A stretch of DNA of 64,000 nucleotides from Desulfobacteraceae bacterium (lineage in GTDB: Bacteria > Desulfobacterota > Desulfobacteria > Desulfobacterales > JAABRJ01), in NCBI GenBank assembly GCA_022340425.1, contig JAJDNY010000014.1, positions 1 to 64,000 on the forward strand, read 5' to 3'. The translations under genes and the position numbers were made by a program. Each line of letters begins with the position of its first letter. Position 1 is the first letter of the stretch. Below the pieces are notes generated by a model. That model searched no databases and had not been told where the DNA came from. It saw only the letters and a list, made by a program, of their open reading frames with translations. Of the stretch, positions 54,353-64,000 are shown one piece after another.

Positions 54353-54931
54353 TTAGCGGCCTCTTCGGTTTTCGGCCGCTGGGGCCTGCCCATCGACGAT
54401 TCCCAGAAGCCCCGCAAACTCCTGGAGCCTGCGCTGGTCCATGATCCCCAGACGACCGGCGACACGCGGGGCCATGATGGCGAAGGTGCCCTGGGAGCGG
54501 GCGCAGGGGCGACCCTCGGGGTCACAAATAACCCCTGCCACGCTGGCCTCCCGGCCGTCGGCGACGCTCTGGACCGACCCTTCGGCCCTGAGCCGCTGGC
54601 CGACGCAAAGCGGCTTGAGAAAATCGACGCGGATCGACTTGGTCAGGATGAAGCGTTTGAGGAGGTAGATGGCCGACCAGCTCATGATCTCGTCGAGAAT
54701 GGTGGTGATCACCCCGCCGTGAACCAGGTTGTCCCAGCCGCAGAGGTGCTCGGGAACCGTCACCCAGGAAACCACCACCTTTTTGTCGGAGTAAAACTTC
54801 ATTTTCAGGCCGTAGGGGTTGCGCGGCCCGCAGCCAAAGCACAGGTGGTCGCTGCGATTGGGGACGGGTTTCATGCCGGAAGGTATGTTGTCCATGGGCT
54901 TTTCTTTCGGGGCGGTGGTTTTCGTCTCCAT
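54353..54931 (-). CDS. PaaI-like hotdog-fold thioesterase
   Basis: The 192-residue protein has the hotdog core: GYCGxx-type start as LCFGCGPRNPYGLKM, then LVHGGVITTILDEIMSW (the HGG and helix with catalytic Asp/Glu of the PaaI class), and SIRVDFLKPLCVGQRLRAEG. A CxGC pair at the front is typical of one subclass. It should hydrolyse acyl-CoA thioesters. I start at the ATG at 54931 behind GAGGAAAC. It lies upstream of, and abuts, the hypothetical gene. Confidence 0.85.
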   Translation of the reverse strand: METKTTAPKEKPMDNIPSGMKPVPNRSDHLCFGCGPRNPYGLKMKFYSDKKVVVSWVTVPEHLCGWDNLVHGGVITTILDEIMSWSAIYLLKRFILTKSIRVDFLKPLCVGQRLRAEGSVQSVADGREASVAGVICDPEGRPCARSQGTFAIMAPRVAGRLGIMDQRRLQEFAGLLGIVDGQAPAAENRRGR

Positions 54932-55179
54932 GTTTCCTCTACTAATAAAAATTTCAGGGATGGGCAAGTCCTACGACCGATCTGCTTGCAATACCGGCCT
55001 GGTGGGATCGGCCTTTTCGTTGCCCGGGGCCTGTTGAGACGCCGTTTGCGGTCCTTTGCGCTTGACTTCGGCAAAGAGATCGCACAGATTGCCGCCATCA
55101 TGGCCGTCAAAGCAAGCCAAGCGCCCCGATCACCCCATCCGCGCCGTCAGGCGCGTGCCCACCAGGAGCCCTTCGTACG

Positions 55180-58100
55180 TTGAAGTCCAGTTCTCCCAAA
55201 CGGCGCCGCGTCCTGCGACGGTTGGTGTTGACAGCCGCTATCCTGGCTGCGGGAATCGGCCTGATCGCCACCGGCGGGCTGCTGTGGCTGCAGAGCGGCG
55301 CCGGCCAGGGCTGGCTTCAGGCGCGCATTGAACGGGTCATTGGGGGCAGCCTGGGCTGGGAGCGCCTGCGTATTTCCCTTCTCGGCGGCCGACTGGAACT
55401 CTCGGGGCTTCAGCTGCACGACCCCGCCGGAGCGCCTGTGGCCGGTTTGCGCCACCTGCTGCTGGTGCTCTCCTGGCCGGCGCTGCTGCAGGGCACGCTG
55501 CAGATCAACAGCTTCGACCTGGAAGCCCCGTGGGCGGACCTGGAGGTCGACAGGGACGGCCGCCTCAACCTGGCGCACGCCCTGCGGCCCACGGAAACCG
55601 ACGATGCCGCCTCCCAGGCCGAGACCGGCGGCGACCTGCCCCTGGACATCGCAATCCGGTTGCTTCGTTTGACCGGCGGCCGGGTTTCGTTCACCTCCGC
55701 TGCGGACAAATCGAGCGCCACCCTCGCCGACCTGAACCTTACCGCCGAAGGGCGCTGGTCGACCCAGAGCGCCGCCCTGAGCGTGACCGCCGGCGCCCTG
55801 CGCATCCAAAGGCCCGACATGAAAACCGGCCTGGACCGCTTGACGCTTGAGGCCAGCCTCGAAAACGGCGCCCTGGCCCCCCTGCAACTGACAGCCGCCG
55901 CGGGCGCCTCGCGCCTGGCCCTGAAGGGAAGCCTGCAAAACGTGTTTTCCGCCCCGCGGATGGATCTGCGCCTGGACCTCGATCTCCTGCTGACGGAATT
56001 GCTGGCGGGCTGGGCGTCGGTGCCATCTCTGGCCGGCCGCCTGGCCGGCCGCCTGACCGCCCGGGGGGATCTGCAGGACCCGGATCTGAATCTGAATCTG
56101 GTCTGGAAAGACGCTCTTTTGGCCTCGTGCCGGGCGGATGCCGTGCGCCTCGGGGCGAAGCTGCAAGACCGGCGGATCTTCCTGCAAGAGCTTGCGCTCG
56201 CGGCCGGCGAGGGCAGCCTTAGGATTCAAGGCGAGGCGGATCTCCAGCAGGCCTTTCCCCGCGGCAAATGGCGCGCGCCCGGGGCTTTGGAGGCCGTCAT
56301 CTACGACCTGACCCTGGAAAGTCTGGGCCTCGAGTTGGAAAAAGTCTGCCCCTTGCCGGGAATGGCGGGTGGCCGTATCGACGCCACCCTCGCCTTGAGC
56401 GGGCGGGGCCTGGTGGGCAAGGATCTTTCGGCGACTGCAAGCCTGCAGGCCGAAGTCCGGGACCTTAAAGCGGCACCCGACACGGCCCAGCCGGGTGCCG
56501 ATCTCTCCCTGGAGGCAGCCGCCCGCCTGGAAGGCAGCCGCATCACCCTCAGCAGCCTGACGGCGACCGCGGATGACGTGCAGCTTCAAAGCGACGGCAG
56601 CTTGGATTTGGACAGCCGGGCCGTTGCAGGCAATCTCAGCCTGCTGGCGCCGGATTTGGGTCCCGTGCTGGCGGCCTTCGGTCGGACGGGGGCCGGGGGG
56701 GCGCTCAACATCGACGGCCGGTTAACGGGCACCCTCCAACGGCCGGCGTTCACTTTCCGCGCCGAAGGCGAAGCGCTGGCCTTCAGTCCCTTGCGAATAG
56801 GGCGGCTTGGGCTGGCGGCCGAGCTGGCCCCCAGCGGGATGCTGACCATCCGCGAACTCTCCCTGAAAAACAGGGGAACACGCCTGCGGGGCGCCGGCAC
56901 GGCGGGCGTTTTCGACCCCGAACGCGGTTTCTCCCCCGACCTGCCCCTGGACCTGACGCTGACCTTCGAGAATTTGGCGCCCGAGGATTTTTGGGATCGC
57001 CCCGGCACCAGCGGGCGCCTGCAGGGGTCTCTACGTCTGGACGGGCGCCTGGGAAACCCGCGGGCCGCGTTGTCGCTGGCGGGCACGGATGTCGCTGTTG
57101 AAAACATCCGGCTGGGCGACCTGGACGCCGCGCTGCGGTTTGAAGCGGGCCGCCTGCAAATCGAACGCCTCGCGGTCCGCAACGGGCGCTCGGCCGCGTC
57201 GGCCAGCGGCAGCATCGACCTCCTGGAGGTGGCCTCGGGCCGCTGGCGGGAGAATCCACCGCTGCAGTTGGCGCTCACCGCAGACCGCCTCCAGTTGGAG
57301 GATTTTATCCCGCCGCTCACCGGCCGCCTCTCGCTCGAGGCGCGGTTAGAGGGCAGCCTGCGCCGCCCGCTGGGCACCGTGATCCTTACGGGTGCCGATA
57401 TCGACAGCGGCTACCAGAAATTGCCGGAGCTTTACGTCGATCTCCTGTTGGAAAGCGAGCGGGCCCAGCTGAAACAGCTGGAGGCCGCCGTCGCGGAGGG
57501 GCAAAACCTGTTTGCCCGGGGATGGCTTGGATACGACCGGTCGTATGCGCTGGAAATTGACAGCGACCGGATCGCCCTGAAGCACATCGACTTGCTGCAG
57601 CGGCATTTTCCCGCAACCGAAGGCCTTGCAGCCCTCAAACTCAATGGCGCCGGCACCTTGAAGGCACCCCGCCTGGACGGAGAGCTGGCCGTGACCGACC
57701 TTCGCATCGGGGGCAACCCCGTGCAGGACCTGCGTCTGAAACTCGGGCTGGCAGAGGGTCTGGCCCGGGTCTCGGGCCGTCTCAACTTTGATCTGGCCGC
57801 CAGCTACGATTTGAATAGCCAACAGTTTGAGCTGGACGCATTCTTTCAGGACACGGCCCTTGCACCCTATACCCGCATCGCCGGCTGGCCCGATATCGCG
57901 GGCCGCCTCAGCGGCACGCTGGCGGCTCGCGGCAACCCCCGGCGGATCGCGGGGATCACCGCGGCGGCGGACATTTCGGATCTTTCCCTGGCCTACCGGG
58001 GCATCCGGCTGGTGAGCGCCGAACAACTGCTCTTTTCCATGGCCGACGGCCGCGTGCGGGTTCCCCGCAACCGGTTGAGGCTGCTGGAGAACGGCTGGCT

Positions 58101-59436
58101 GGAATTTTGGGGGCAGGCGGACATCCGGGGCCCGCTGGACTTTGAAGGGTCCGGGTTTCTGCCGCTCCAGGACCTGACGCCGCTGGCGCTGGATCTCGGC
58201 GCTCCCCAAGGGAGCCTGCGGGTCCAAAGCCGCCTGGGCGGAAGCCCGGCGGCGCCGGAGCTCCGTCTGGAGACGGTCCTCAGCGATATCGGCTGCGACC
58301 TGCCGGGGCTCGCCACCCGCCTCCACAACCTCAACGGCACGCTGCTGTTGACGCCCGCGAGTCTGCGCATCGATGGTCTCAAGGGGATGCTGGACAGCGG
58401 AAGTTTCGAGCTGGCCGGGGGGTTCGATCTGGACGCCTTCACGCCCCGCCGGGCGGACCTGCGACTGACCGCCAAGGCCCTGCCGCTGGCGGTGCCCGAC
58501 ACCCTGGACCTGCTCTTAAACGGCGACCTGCGGCTTTCCGGGACCCCTGAGGATTCCAGCCTGCGCGGGACCCTGACCCTGATCGAGGGCCTCTACTACC
58601 GCGACGTCAACCTCAACCCCCTTCAACGATTGGAGCGCCGGCCGGCCCCGGCCCCGGCCCCTGCCCCGACGCACCGCTTTCCCTACCCTTTTCTGAAGAA
58701 CCTGGGGCTGGACGTTGCAGTGACCTACCGCAGCCCCTTCGTGGTGGACAACAACCTCGCCTCCCTGGAGGTCACCCCGGACCTGAGGATTCGAGGCACC
58801 CTGGAGCGGCCCCTGATGGACGGCCGCATTCAGGTGCCCTCCGGCACGATCACCTACTACCATCGGAGCTTCACGGTGGAAAAAGGGGTTGTGGATTTCG
58901 TCAGCCCCTACCGCATCGAACCGCTGGTGGCGCTGGAAGGCGAAACCCAGGTGCGCACCTGGCGGATTCGTCTGGCGGTTTCCGGTCCCCTCGACAACCT
59001 CCAGTTCACCCTGACCTCCGATCCCCAGGAATCCGATCAGGACATCCTCTCGCTGCTGCTGGTGGGCAAAACCACCGGCGAGCTGGTCTCCGGCGAAGGC
59101 GGCCCCAGCGCGTCTCCCGAACAGCTGCTGGCGCAGCTGGTGGCCGGGAGGCTGGTGGAGGAGGTCAAGGAAACCACCGGCCTCGATCAGCTGGAAGTCG
59201 AAGCCAAAAGCGAGGGCGAGAGCGGCGCGAATGCCGAGACCAGCATCAAGGTCACCGTGGGCAAGGAACTCTCACGCCGTCTGATGGTCCGCTATGCCAC
59301 CCAATCCCGGGGAGGTGAGGTCGTTCAGCGCGCCGAGGCCGAATACCGGCTGCTGGAATATTTCCTGTTGACGGCCTTTCAGGACAACCTGGGCGTTTTC
59401 GGGGGCGCCCTGTCATACCGCCTGGAGTTTCGCTGA
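55180..59436 (+). CDS. tamB: TamB-like translocation and assembly module protein
   Basis: The 1418-residue protein has an N-terminal membrane anchor (about 13-39), a long repetitive beta-rich region typical of the AsmA-like bridge proteins, and the C-terminal TamB (DUF490) domain (about 1150-1418; LTSDPQESDQDILSLLLVGK, YRLLEYFLLTAFQDNL). These span the periplasm and help insert outer-membrane proteins or carry lipid. The start is TTG at 55180 with GGAG upstream; no ATG gives a signal anchor. A frame of about 50 codons ends in the TTGA overlap. The downstream Omp85 gene overlaps by one nucleotide. Confidence 0.92.
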   Translation: MKSSSPKRRRVLRRLVLTAAILAAGIGLIATGGLLWLQSGAGQGWLQARIERVIGGSLGWERLRISLLGGRLELSGLQLHDPAGAPVAGLRHLLLVLSWPALLQGTLQINSFDLEAPWADLEVDRDGRLNLAHALRPTETDDAASQAETGGDLPLDIAIRLLRLTGGRVSFTSAADKSSATLADLNLTAEGRWSTQSAALSVTAGALRIQRPDMKTGLDRLTLEASLENGALAPLQLTAAAGASRLALKGSLQNVFSAPRMDLRLDLDLLLTELLAGWASVPSLAGRLAGRLTARGDLQDPDLNLNLVWKDALLASCRADAVRLGAKLQDRRIFLQELALAAGEGSLRIQGEADLQQAFPRGKWRAPGALEAVIYDLTLESLGLELEKVCPLPGMAGGRIDATLALSGRGLVGKDLSATASLQAEVRDLKAAPDTAQPGADLSLEAAARLEGSRITLSSLTATADDVQLQSDGSLDLDSRAVAGNLSLLAPDLGPVLAAFGRTGAGGALNIDGRLTGTLQRPAFTFRAEGEALAFSPLRIGRLGLAAELAPSGMLTIRELSLKNRGTRLRGAGTAGVFDPERGFSPDLPLDLTLTFENLAPEDFWDRPGTSGRLQGSLRLDGRLGNPRAALSLAGTDVAVENIRLGDLDAALRFEAGRLQIERLAVRNGRSAASASGSIDLLEVASGRWRENPPLQLALTADRLQLEDFIPPLTGRLSLEARLEGSLRRPLGTVILTGADIDSGYQKLPELYVDLLLESERAQLKQLEAAVAEGQNLFARGWLGYDRSYALEIDSDRIALKHIDLLQRHFPATEGLAALKLNGAGTLKAPRLDGELAVTDLRIGGNPVQDLRLKLGLAEGLARVSGRLNFDLAASYDLNSQQFELDAFFQDTALAPYTRIAGWPDIAGRLSGTLAARGNPRRIAGITAAADISDLSLAYRGIRLVSAEQLLFSMADGRVRVPRNRLRLLENGWLEFWGQADIRGPLDFEGSGFLPLQDLTPLALDLGAPQGSLRVQSRLGGSPAAPELRLETVLSDIGCDLPGLATRLHNLNGTLLLTPASLRIDGLKGMLDSGSFELAGGFDLDAFTPRRADLRLTAKALPLAVPDTLDLLLNGDLRLSGTPEDSSLRGTLTLIEGLYYRDVNLNPLQRLERRPAPAPAPAPTHRFPYPFLKNLGLDVAVTYRSPFVVDNNLASLEVTPDLRIRGTLERPLMDGRIQVPSGTITYYHRSFTVEKGVVDFVSPYRIEPLVALEGETQVRTWRIRLAVSGPLDNLQFTLTSDPQESDQDILSLLLVGKTTGELVSGEGGPSASPEQLLAQLVAGRLVEEVKETTGLDQLEVEAKSEGESGANAETSIKVTVGKELSRRLMVRYATQSRGGEVVQRAEAEYRLLEYFLLTAFQDNLGVFGGALSYRLEFR

Positions 59437-62264
59437 TGCCCCGGCCCGCACCGATCAAACCGTGCCCGGCGCGCGCCCGCGGTCCCCTCGCCCCCGCCTG
59501 GCGGCTGCTGGGATCGCTTGCGCTCTGGGCGCTCTGCTCGCTGGCGGCCTCTGCGCCGATGGCAGCCGGGCCCCCGGATGAGGCCGGTGCGACGATAGCC
59601 GATGTGGTGCTCGACATCCGCACGCACCCCGGCGACCGGACGGACTGGCAGGACATCAGCCGCAGCCTGGTGCGTTTGAAAGCCGGGGACCGCCTGAGCG
59701 CCGCCGTACTCGAGAAGACCCTGGCGGCGCTGGCAGCCAGCAACCGTTTTGAAAACATTCACGCCGACACCGTCGAAACCCCGGCCGGACCGGTGCTGAC
59801 CTTCACCCTGACCCCCTTCCGGCGCATCAAGGTCATCCACATTCAAAACGCCGCGCCCCTGTTTGCGCGCGACATCCGCAACCGCCTGAGCCTCCGCGCC
59901 GGCGGCCCATTTCCCGAGGGCAGCCTGGCGGCCCAAGCGGCAACGATCGAGGCGCTTTACCGGGAGGAGGGGTTTGTGGCGCCGCGGGTGGAGGCGGAAG
60001 CGAGCCTCGATCCGGCTGACGGCCTCTACGAGATCCGCTTTGTGGTCCACAAAGGGGCCTGGCAGCGTTTGGGGGAGCTTTCTTTCGAGGGCAACCGCGC
60101 CTTTTCCGCAGACCGGTTGAAACTTCAGATGCGCGTCTGGCGGGCCAGCCTGCTCGTGGGCAGTGCGGCGCGTTTCATCGAAAAAGACCTGACCGCCGAC
60201 GTCAAGCGACTGACCGCCCGCTACCGCGCCCGCGGCTTCGCCGACTGCCGGATCACCCCGCTGCTCACCCGGGACGCAGCCGGCGGCGTGGTGGATGTTC
60301 TCCTGAAGGTTGACGAGGGACCCCGCTACCGGGTGGAATTCGACGGCAACCAGGCCTTCGGGGATCGGACACTCAGAAAAGACCTGGTCCTCTTCGAGGA
60401 GGGAAACCGCAACAATCGCGGGGTCCGCAAAACCGTCCGCAACATCCGGCAGCGCTACCAACAGGCCGGATACGCCGATGTGCGGGTCAAAACCGAACAG
60501 ACCACCGGCAGCCGCGAGGGGCGGTCGGAAGTCCACCTGGTGTTTCAGATCCTCGAGGGGCCCCGCACGCTGGTGGGCGACATCACCATAAAGGGCAGCC
60601 AAGCCCTGACGGCGGAGGCGATTCGTCGCCAGATGGCTACCCGGCTGAAAAAGCCGTTCGTGCCCGCCAACCTGGAAAACGACATTGCCACGCTGACGGA
60701 GCGCTTTCTGCGCCTGGGCTTTGGCCAGGTCGCAGTTTCACCCCAGCTGACCTTCAGCCCCGAACGCCGCTCGGTGGCCATCACGCTGGAGGTGGTCCAA
60801 GGGCCCCTGCAGCGGGTGAGCGAAGTCGAAATCACGGGTATTGACGCCCCCTTGGTTGCCCAAGCCCGCGATGTAATCGCCCTGCATCCGGGGGAGCCGT
60901 TTCGGCGCTACATGCTTCAAAGCGACGAGAATACACTGGCCGCGCTGATTTCGGAAAAAGGGTTTCCCCACGTGACGGTTGCCGGCAGCGCCACCCCGGA
61001 CCCCGATGCCACCGATCTCAAGCTGCGCTACGCCGTCGACCCGGGGCCGGCAGTGGTGAACGGTCGAATCCATTACGCCGGGAATCTGCGAACCCGCCCA
61101 AAGATTCTCGACCGTGAGGCCGGACTACGGCCCGGCGCGCCGTTTTCTCTGAAACAGGCCACCACGGCCCAGCGCAACCTGAGAAATTTGGACGTCTTCA
61201 ACTCGGTCCAGTTCACCACCGTGGGGCTTCGCGAAAAATGGGAAGAGGTCGAATTTTTTGCGGATCTGGAAGAAAAAAGGCCCTATTTTTTCGAATTGCG
61301 GGGGGGCTACCAAAGCGACTTCGGCTTGTTCGCCGACACCCGGGTGGGAGACCATAACCTTTTCGGCATGAACCGTCGGCTCAGCCTGGGCGGCCAGATC
61401 AATCAGACCGGCTACCGGGCTGAGTTGGAACTTCAAGACCCCAACCTCTGGGGCACCGGCACGGCCGCCGCCCTGGGCCTGTACACCGAGCGCATCGAGG
61501 AGTTCAATCAAAACTTTGAGACCCGCGCCTACGGGGCCGTTTTGGGTTTAAACCGCAAATGGTTCGAAAACTGGCGCACCGGGGTCGGCACCCGGCTCGA
61601 GCGCCGGGAGCAAATCGCCACCGGTGACGGTGAAATTACCGACACCTCCGTTATTTTGGGCCGGCGCACCCTGATCGTCACCACCCCTTCACTGCAGTAT
61701 GACAGCCGGGATTCCTTCATCCGCCCCCGCAAGGGCCTTTTCGCGAACCTCGCAGTGGATATTTCCAAAGGGGTTGAAAAGCCTGAAGACGACTTTCTCA
61801 AGTACCGCTTCGAAGGCCGCGGTTTCTGGAGCCCGTTGACCCGCCTGACCCTGGCCGGCACAACCCGCCTGGGCTACATCGCACCCTACGGGGACAGCCG
61901 CGACGTGCCCGAGGACCAGCTCTTTTTCCTCGGCGGCATCCGCGACGTGCGCGGCTTTGAGGAGAACCTGCTGCTTTTTGACGCCAACGGCGATGCCGTT
62001 GGGGGGCGCGAAGCGCTTTCCGGCAGCCTTGAGGGGCGCATCGACCTGGGTCTGAACTTTGAATTGACCCTCTTCTATGACATCGGTCGGCTGAGCGACA
62101 GCAAGGGCGCCGTGGGCGAAGGCGGCTGGCGCGACAGTATCGGCGCGGGGTTGCGCTACATCACCCCCATCGGCCCGATCGGCTTCCTGTATGGCCACAA
62201 ACTCGATCAGCGCCCGGGGGAAAGCTCCGGCCAGTTTCATTTTGCCATCGGCTACTCGTTCTGA
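59436..62264 (+). CDS. Omp85 family outer-membrane assembly protein with seven POTRA domains
   Basis: The 942-residue protein has a signal peptide (about 30-46), about seven POTRA-like repeats to residue 590 (each ending in a stretch such as VVHKGAWQRLGELSFEGN, VDEGPRYRVEFDGN, LEGPRTLVGDITIKG) and a C-terminal barrel with the conserved VRGF in GIRDVRGFEENLL and an aromatic end GYSF. TamA has three POTRAs and BamA five, so this is a long form. The start overlaps tamB (TGATG), so the two form a TAM-like or fused BAM/TAM system. Confidence 0.92.
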   Translation: MPRPAPIKPCPARARGPLAPAWRLLGSLALWALCSLAASAPMAAGPPDEAGATIADVVLDIRTHPGDRTDWQDISRSLVRLKAGDRLSAAVLEKTLAALAASNRFENIHADTVETPAGPVLTFTLTPFRRIKVIHIQNAAPLFARDIRNRLSLRAGGPFPEGSLAAQAATIEALYREEGFVAPRVEAEASLDPADGLYEIRFVVHKGAWQRLGELSFEGNRAFSADRLKLQMRVWRASLLVGSAARFIEKDLTADVKRLTARYRARGFADCRITPLLTRDAAGGVVDVLLKVDEGPRYRVEFDGNQAFGDRTLRKDLVLFEEGNRNNRGVRKTVRNIRQRYQQAGYADVRVKTEQTTGSREGRSEVHLVFQILEGPRTLVGDITIKGSQALTAEAIRRQMATRLKKPFVPANLENDIATLTERFLRLGFGQVAVSPQLTFSPERRSVAITLEVVQGPLQRVSEVEITGIDAPLVAQARDVIALHPGEPFRRYMLQSDENTLAALISEKGFPHVTVAGSATPDPDATDLKLRYAVDPGPAVVNGRIHYAGNLRTRPKILDREAGLRPGAPFSLKQATTAQRNLRNLDVFNSVQFTTVGLREKWEEVEFFADLEEKRPYFFELRGGYQSDFGLFADTRVGDHNLFGMNRRLSLGGQINQTGYRAELELQDPNLWGTGTAAALGLYTERIEEFNQNFETRAYGAVLGLNRKWFENWRTGVGTRLERREQIATGDGEITDTSVILGRRTLIVTTPSLQYDSRDSFIRPRKGLFANLAVDISKGVEKPEDDFLKYRFEGRGFWSPLTRLTLAGTTRLGYIAPYGDSRDVPEDQLFFLGGIRDVRGFEENLLLFDANGDAVGGREALSGSLEGRIDLGLNFELTLFYDIGRLSDSKGAVGEGGWRDSIGAGLRYITPIGPIGFLYGHKLDQRPGESSGQFHFAIGYSF

Positions 62265-62501
62265 CAAACGCCTCGCAGAGACGCCTTCAGCCGTGCGGGC
62301 GACGATAGCGCGGCTGCCCGGGGTTTTGGCCCCTCGGAGCCGAAAAAAGGGCGACCGCCGTTGGAATTCTTGAAAAACAAACCGGTCCGTGTCAGAATCT
62401 CAATCAGGCGTCCGATGCCGCGTCCGCCAAACACGCCGAAGACCGGGTGCCCTGGCGGCGAGGCGCACCTGCTTTGGGAGCGAAGCGCGAGGGGGGGAAA
62501 G

Positions 62502-63152
62502 ATGGCGCCCTACCGGATCATTCTGGCCGATGACCATGCCATGCTGCGGGAGGGCATCGCCAAGCTCATCAACGCGGCCAAAGGCCTGCAGATCGTCGGA
62601 GAGGCCTCCGACGGTTTGATGCTCCTGAAGCTGATGCACCACACGACGCCCGATATGGTCATCCTGGACGTGTCGATGCCCGGTTTGCGGGGCATCGAGG
62701 CGGCCCAGGAAATCCGCAGAACCTATCCGGCGGTGGCCATTTTGTTTCTGAGCATGCACAAGAAAAAGGAATACCTGCACCTGGCGTTGGCCACGGGCGC
62801 CAAAGGCTATATCCTCAAGGAGGATTCCGGCAGCGAGCTGATTCAGGCCATCGCCGAAATCCGCAGGGGAAAAACCTATCTGTCACCGCTTTTCATGAAG
62901 GACGTGCCCGCGGATTTCATCCCCATTGAAGGCGGCGCCCCCCCCTCCCCCCAAGAGCCGCTGACGGCCCGCGAAAAGCAGGTCCTGCAGCTGATCGCCG
63001 AGGGCAAAACCAGCAAAGAGATCGGCGCGCTTCTTTTCATCAGCATCCACACCGTCCACAGCCATCGGAAAAACATCAAAAACAAATTGGATCTGAGAAA
63101 AAATGCCGACCTGGTTCGATACGCCATGGAGAAAGGGTACGCCGATGAATGA
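62502..63152 (+). CDS. NarL/FixJ-type response regulator
   Basis: The 216-residue protein has a receiver domain (IILADDHAMLREGI, VILDVSMPGLRG with the phospho-Asp, switch Ser in LFLSMHKKKEYL, Lys in GYILKEDSG) and a LuxR-type HTH (EPLTAREKQVLQLIAEGK, SKEIGALLFISIHTVHSHR). It binds DNA when phosphorylated. The ATG at 62502 follows a GGGGGGAAAG site; upstream frame sequence is non-coding. No histidine kinase is seen in the window. Confidence 0.94.
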   Translation: MAPYRIILADDHAMLREGIAKLINAAKGLQIVGEASDGLMLLKLMHHTTPDMVILDVSMPGLRGIEAAQEIRRTYPAVAILFLSMHKKKEYLHLALATGAKGYILKEDSGSELIQAIAEIRRGKTYLSPLFMKDVPADFIPIEGGAPPSPQEPLTAREKQVLQLIAEGKTSKEIGALLFISIHTVHSHRKNIKNKLDLRKNADLVRYAMEKGYADE

Positions 63153-63226
63153 CAGGGGCCGCGCCGTCAAACAATGACCATTTACATTCGGGCCGTCAGG
63201 ACCCAGGAAACCTACGGTGCCTCTTT

Positions 63227-64000
63227 TCATGCCACATTGTGCTGCTTCTGGGTGCGGTCGAAAAACTGTTTGAGCTTTTTCTGCGCGCGGCCGTAGACCG
63301 TGGTGGCCGGGTAGTTGCCAAAGCGGTTGGGCTCCCCTGCGGACATGCCGGTCAAAATCGCAATCCCCTCGGCGGCGGTCTGGATCGGGTAGATGTGGAA
63401 GCGCCCCTCGCGCACCGCCTCCACGACGGCGCGCTTGAGCATCAGGTTCTGAACGTTGCCTGCGGGAATGACCACCCCCTGGTCGCCGGTGAATCCCTTG
63501 AACTGGCACACCTCGAAAAAACCTTCGATTTTCTGGTTGACCCCGCCGATGGACTGGATGCGCCCCTTCTGGTTGACCGACCCTGTGACCGCAACCCCTT
63601 GTTTCAAAGGCACCCCCGAGAGACTTGAAATAATAGCAAAAAGTTCCGCCGAGGAGGCGCTGTCGCCGTCCACCCCGGCGTAACTCTGTTCAAAGGCGAT
63701 GCTGATGGTGAGGCTCAACGGATAGCGCTGGGCGAAGGTGCGGCCGAGGTAGCCGGTCAGGATCAACACCCCCTTGTCGTGGGTCCGCCCGCTGAGGTCG
63801 GCCTCGCGTTCGATATTGATCACGTTGGGGGGGCCCAAATAGGTTTCGGCGGTGATGCGCGCCGGGCGGCCAAAGGAAATTTCGCCGATCTGGTGAACCG
63901 CCAGGCCGTTGACCTGCCCGACCGCGGCGCCGCTCACGTCGATCAGAATGCTGCCGTCGGCGTAAGCCTCGTGAATCTTTTCCTCGTAGAGATTGTAGCG
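63227..64000 (-). CDS. Lon-type (S16) ATP-dependent protease, C-terminal part
   Basis: The gene runs off the right edge; the 258 residues seen are the C-terminal proteolytic domain. The catalytic Ser is in GDSASSAELFA and the Lys in GSVNQKGRIQSIGGVNQK. The last helices (EGIAILTGMSAGE) and a short tail (LKQFFDRTQKQHNVA) follow. It resembles LonB/YcbZ-like proteases rather than LonA, because the region before the active site reads LGPPNVINIEREA. The ATPase domain, if present, lies outside the window. Confidence 0.9.
   Translation of the reverse strand, partial: RYNLYEEKIHEAYADGSILIDVSGAAVGQVNGLAVHQIGEISFGRPARITAETYLGPPNVINIEREADLSGRTHDKGVLILTGYLGRTFAQRYPLSLTISIAFEQSYAGVDGDSASSAELFAIISSLSGVPLKQGVAVTGSVNQKGRIQSIGGVNQKIEGFFEVCQFKGFTGDQGVVIPAGNVQNLMLKRAVVEAVREGRFHIYPIQTAAEGIAILTGMSAGEPNRFGNYPATTVYGRAQKKLKQFFDRTQKQHNVA

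Noticed and set aside
1-64000. tRNA, rRNA or CRISPR array
   Set aside because: I saw no tRNA-like fold, no rRNA sequence and no regularly spaced direct repeats in any gap.

Overview
The window is GC-rich (roughly 60-65% by eye, with a few AT-rich pockets), gene-dense chromosomal DNA of a Gram-negative bacterium. The mix suggests Desulfobacterota (Desulfobacteria, the Desulfosarcina-like group), which is inferred from gene content and not proven: RecBCD, an MCE (Mla-like) operon, Omp85/TamB, an EF-G2-type factor, a spore-photoproduct-lyase-like radical SAM protein, an archaeal-type HTH/Zn-ribbon regulator and many lipoproteins. No tRNA, rRNA, CRISPR array, prophage or intact insertion sequence was seen.

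Region 1 (1-7618): a protein tail of uncertain frame, then a tightly overlapping six-gene operon. It encodes a Cache-GAF sensor with a class III cyclase domain that lacks key residues, an MlaE-like permease, an ABC-ATPase-like protein that has lost every nucleotide-binding motif, an MCE (MlaD-like) protein, a TPR lipoprotein and a four-TM protein with a long helical domain. This is the strongest candidate for an undescribed system: an MCE lipid transporter with a pseudo-ATPase and an apparent pseudo-cyclase.

Region 2 (7619-18126): mixed housekeeping and accessory genes. They are a dienelactone hydrolase, a lactonase-like metallo-hydrolase, a mini-rubredoxin, a SLOG/DUF6794 fusion, small membrane proteins and lipoproteins, RarD, a VanZ fusion, a tandem universal stress protein, a WYL regulator, a membrane-anchored NifU-like scaffold, YhbY, a palindromic repeat element and a PilZ protein. 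Region 3 (18127-29880): elbB, then recC, recB and recD, then a FabH-like ketosynthase ending at a strong bidirectional terminator.

Region 4 (29948-43407): a minus-strand nuclease/lipoprotein pair; an HTH-Zn ribbon regulator divergent from a GlmU-like beta-helix protein and glmM; a Bax-inhibitor family protein; an xseA-xseB-ispA-dxs-tlyA operon (DNA repair, isoprenoid precursor synthesis, rRNA methylation); and an EF-G2-like GTPase closed by a terminator. Region 5 (43433-55179): a minus-strand nuclease / radical SAM / cytidylate-kinase-like cluster, small conserved genes, an AI-2E family permease with a small RHH-like protein, a VOC protein, an orphan receiver, a CoA-transferase-GNAT fusion with a transglutaminase-like protein, and a thioesterase. 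Region 6 (55180-64000): tamB overlapping a seven-POTRA Omp85 gene (outer-membrane assembly), a NarL-type response regulator, and the 3' end of a Lon-type protease gene that leaves the window.
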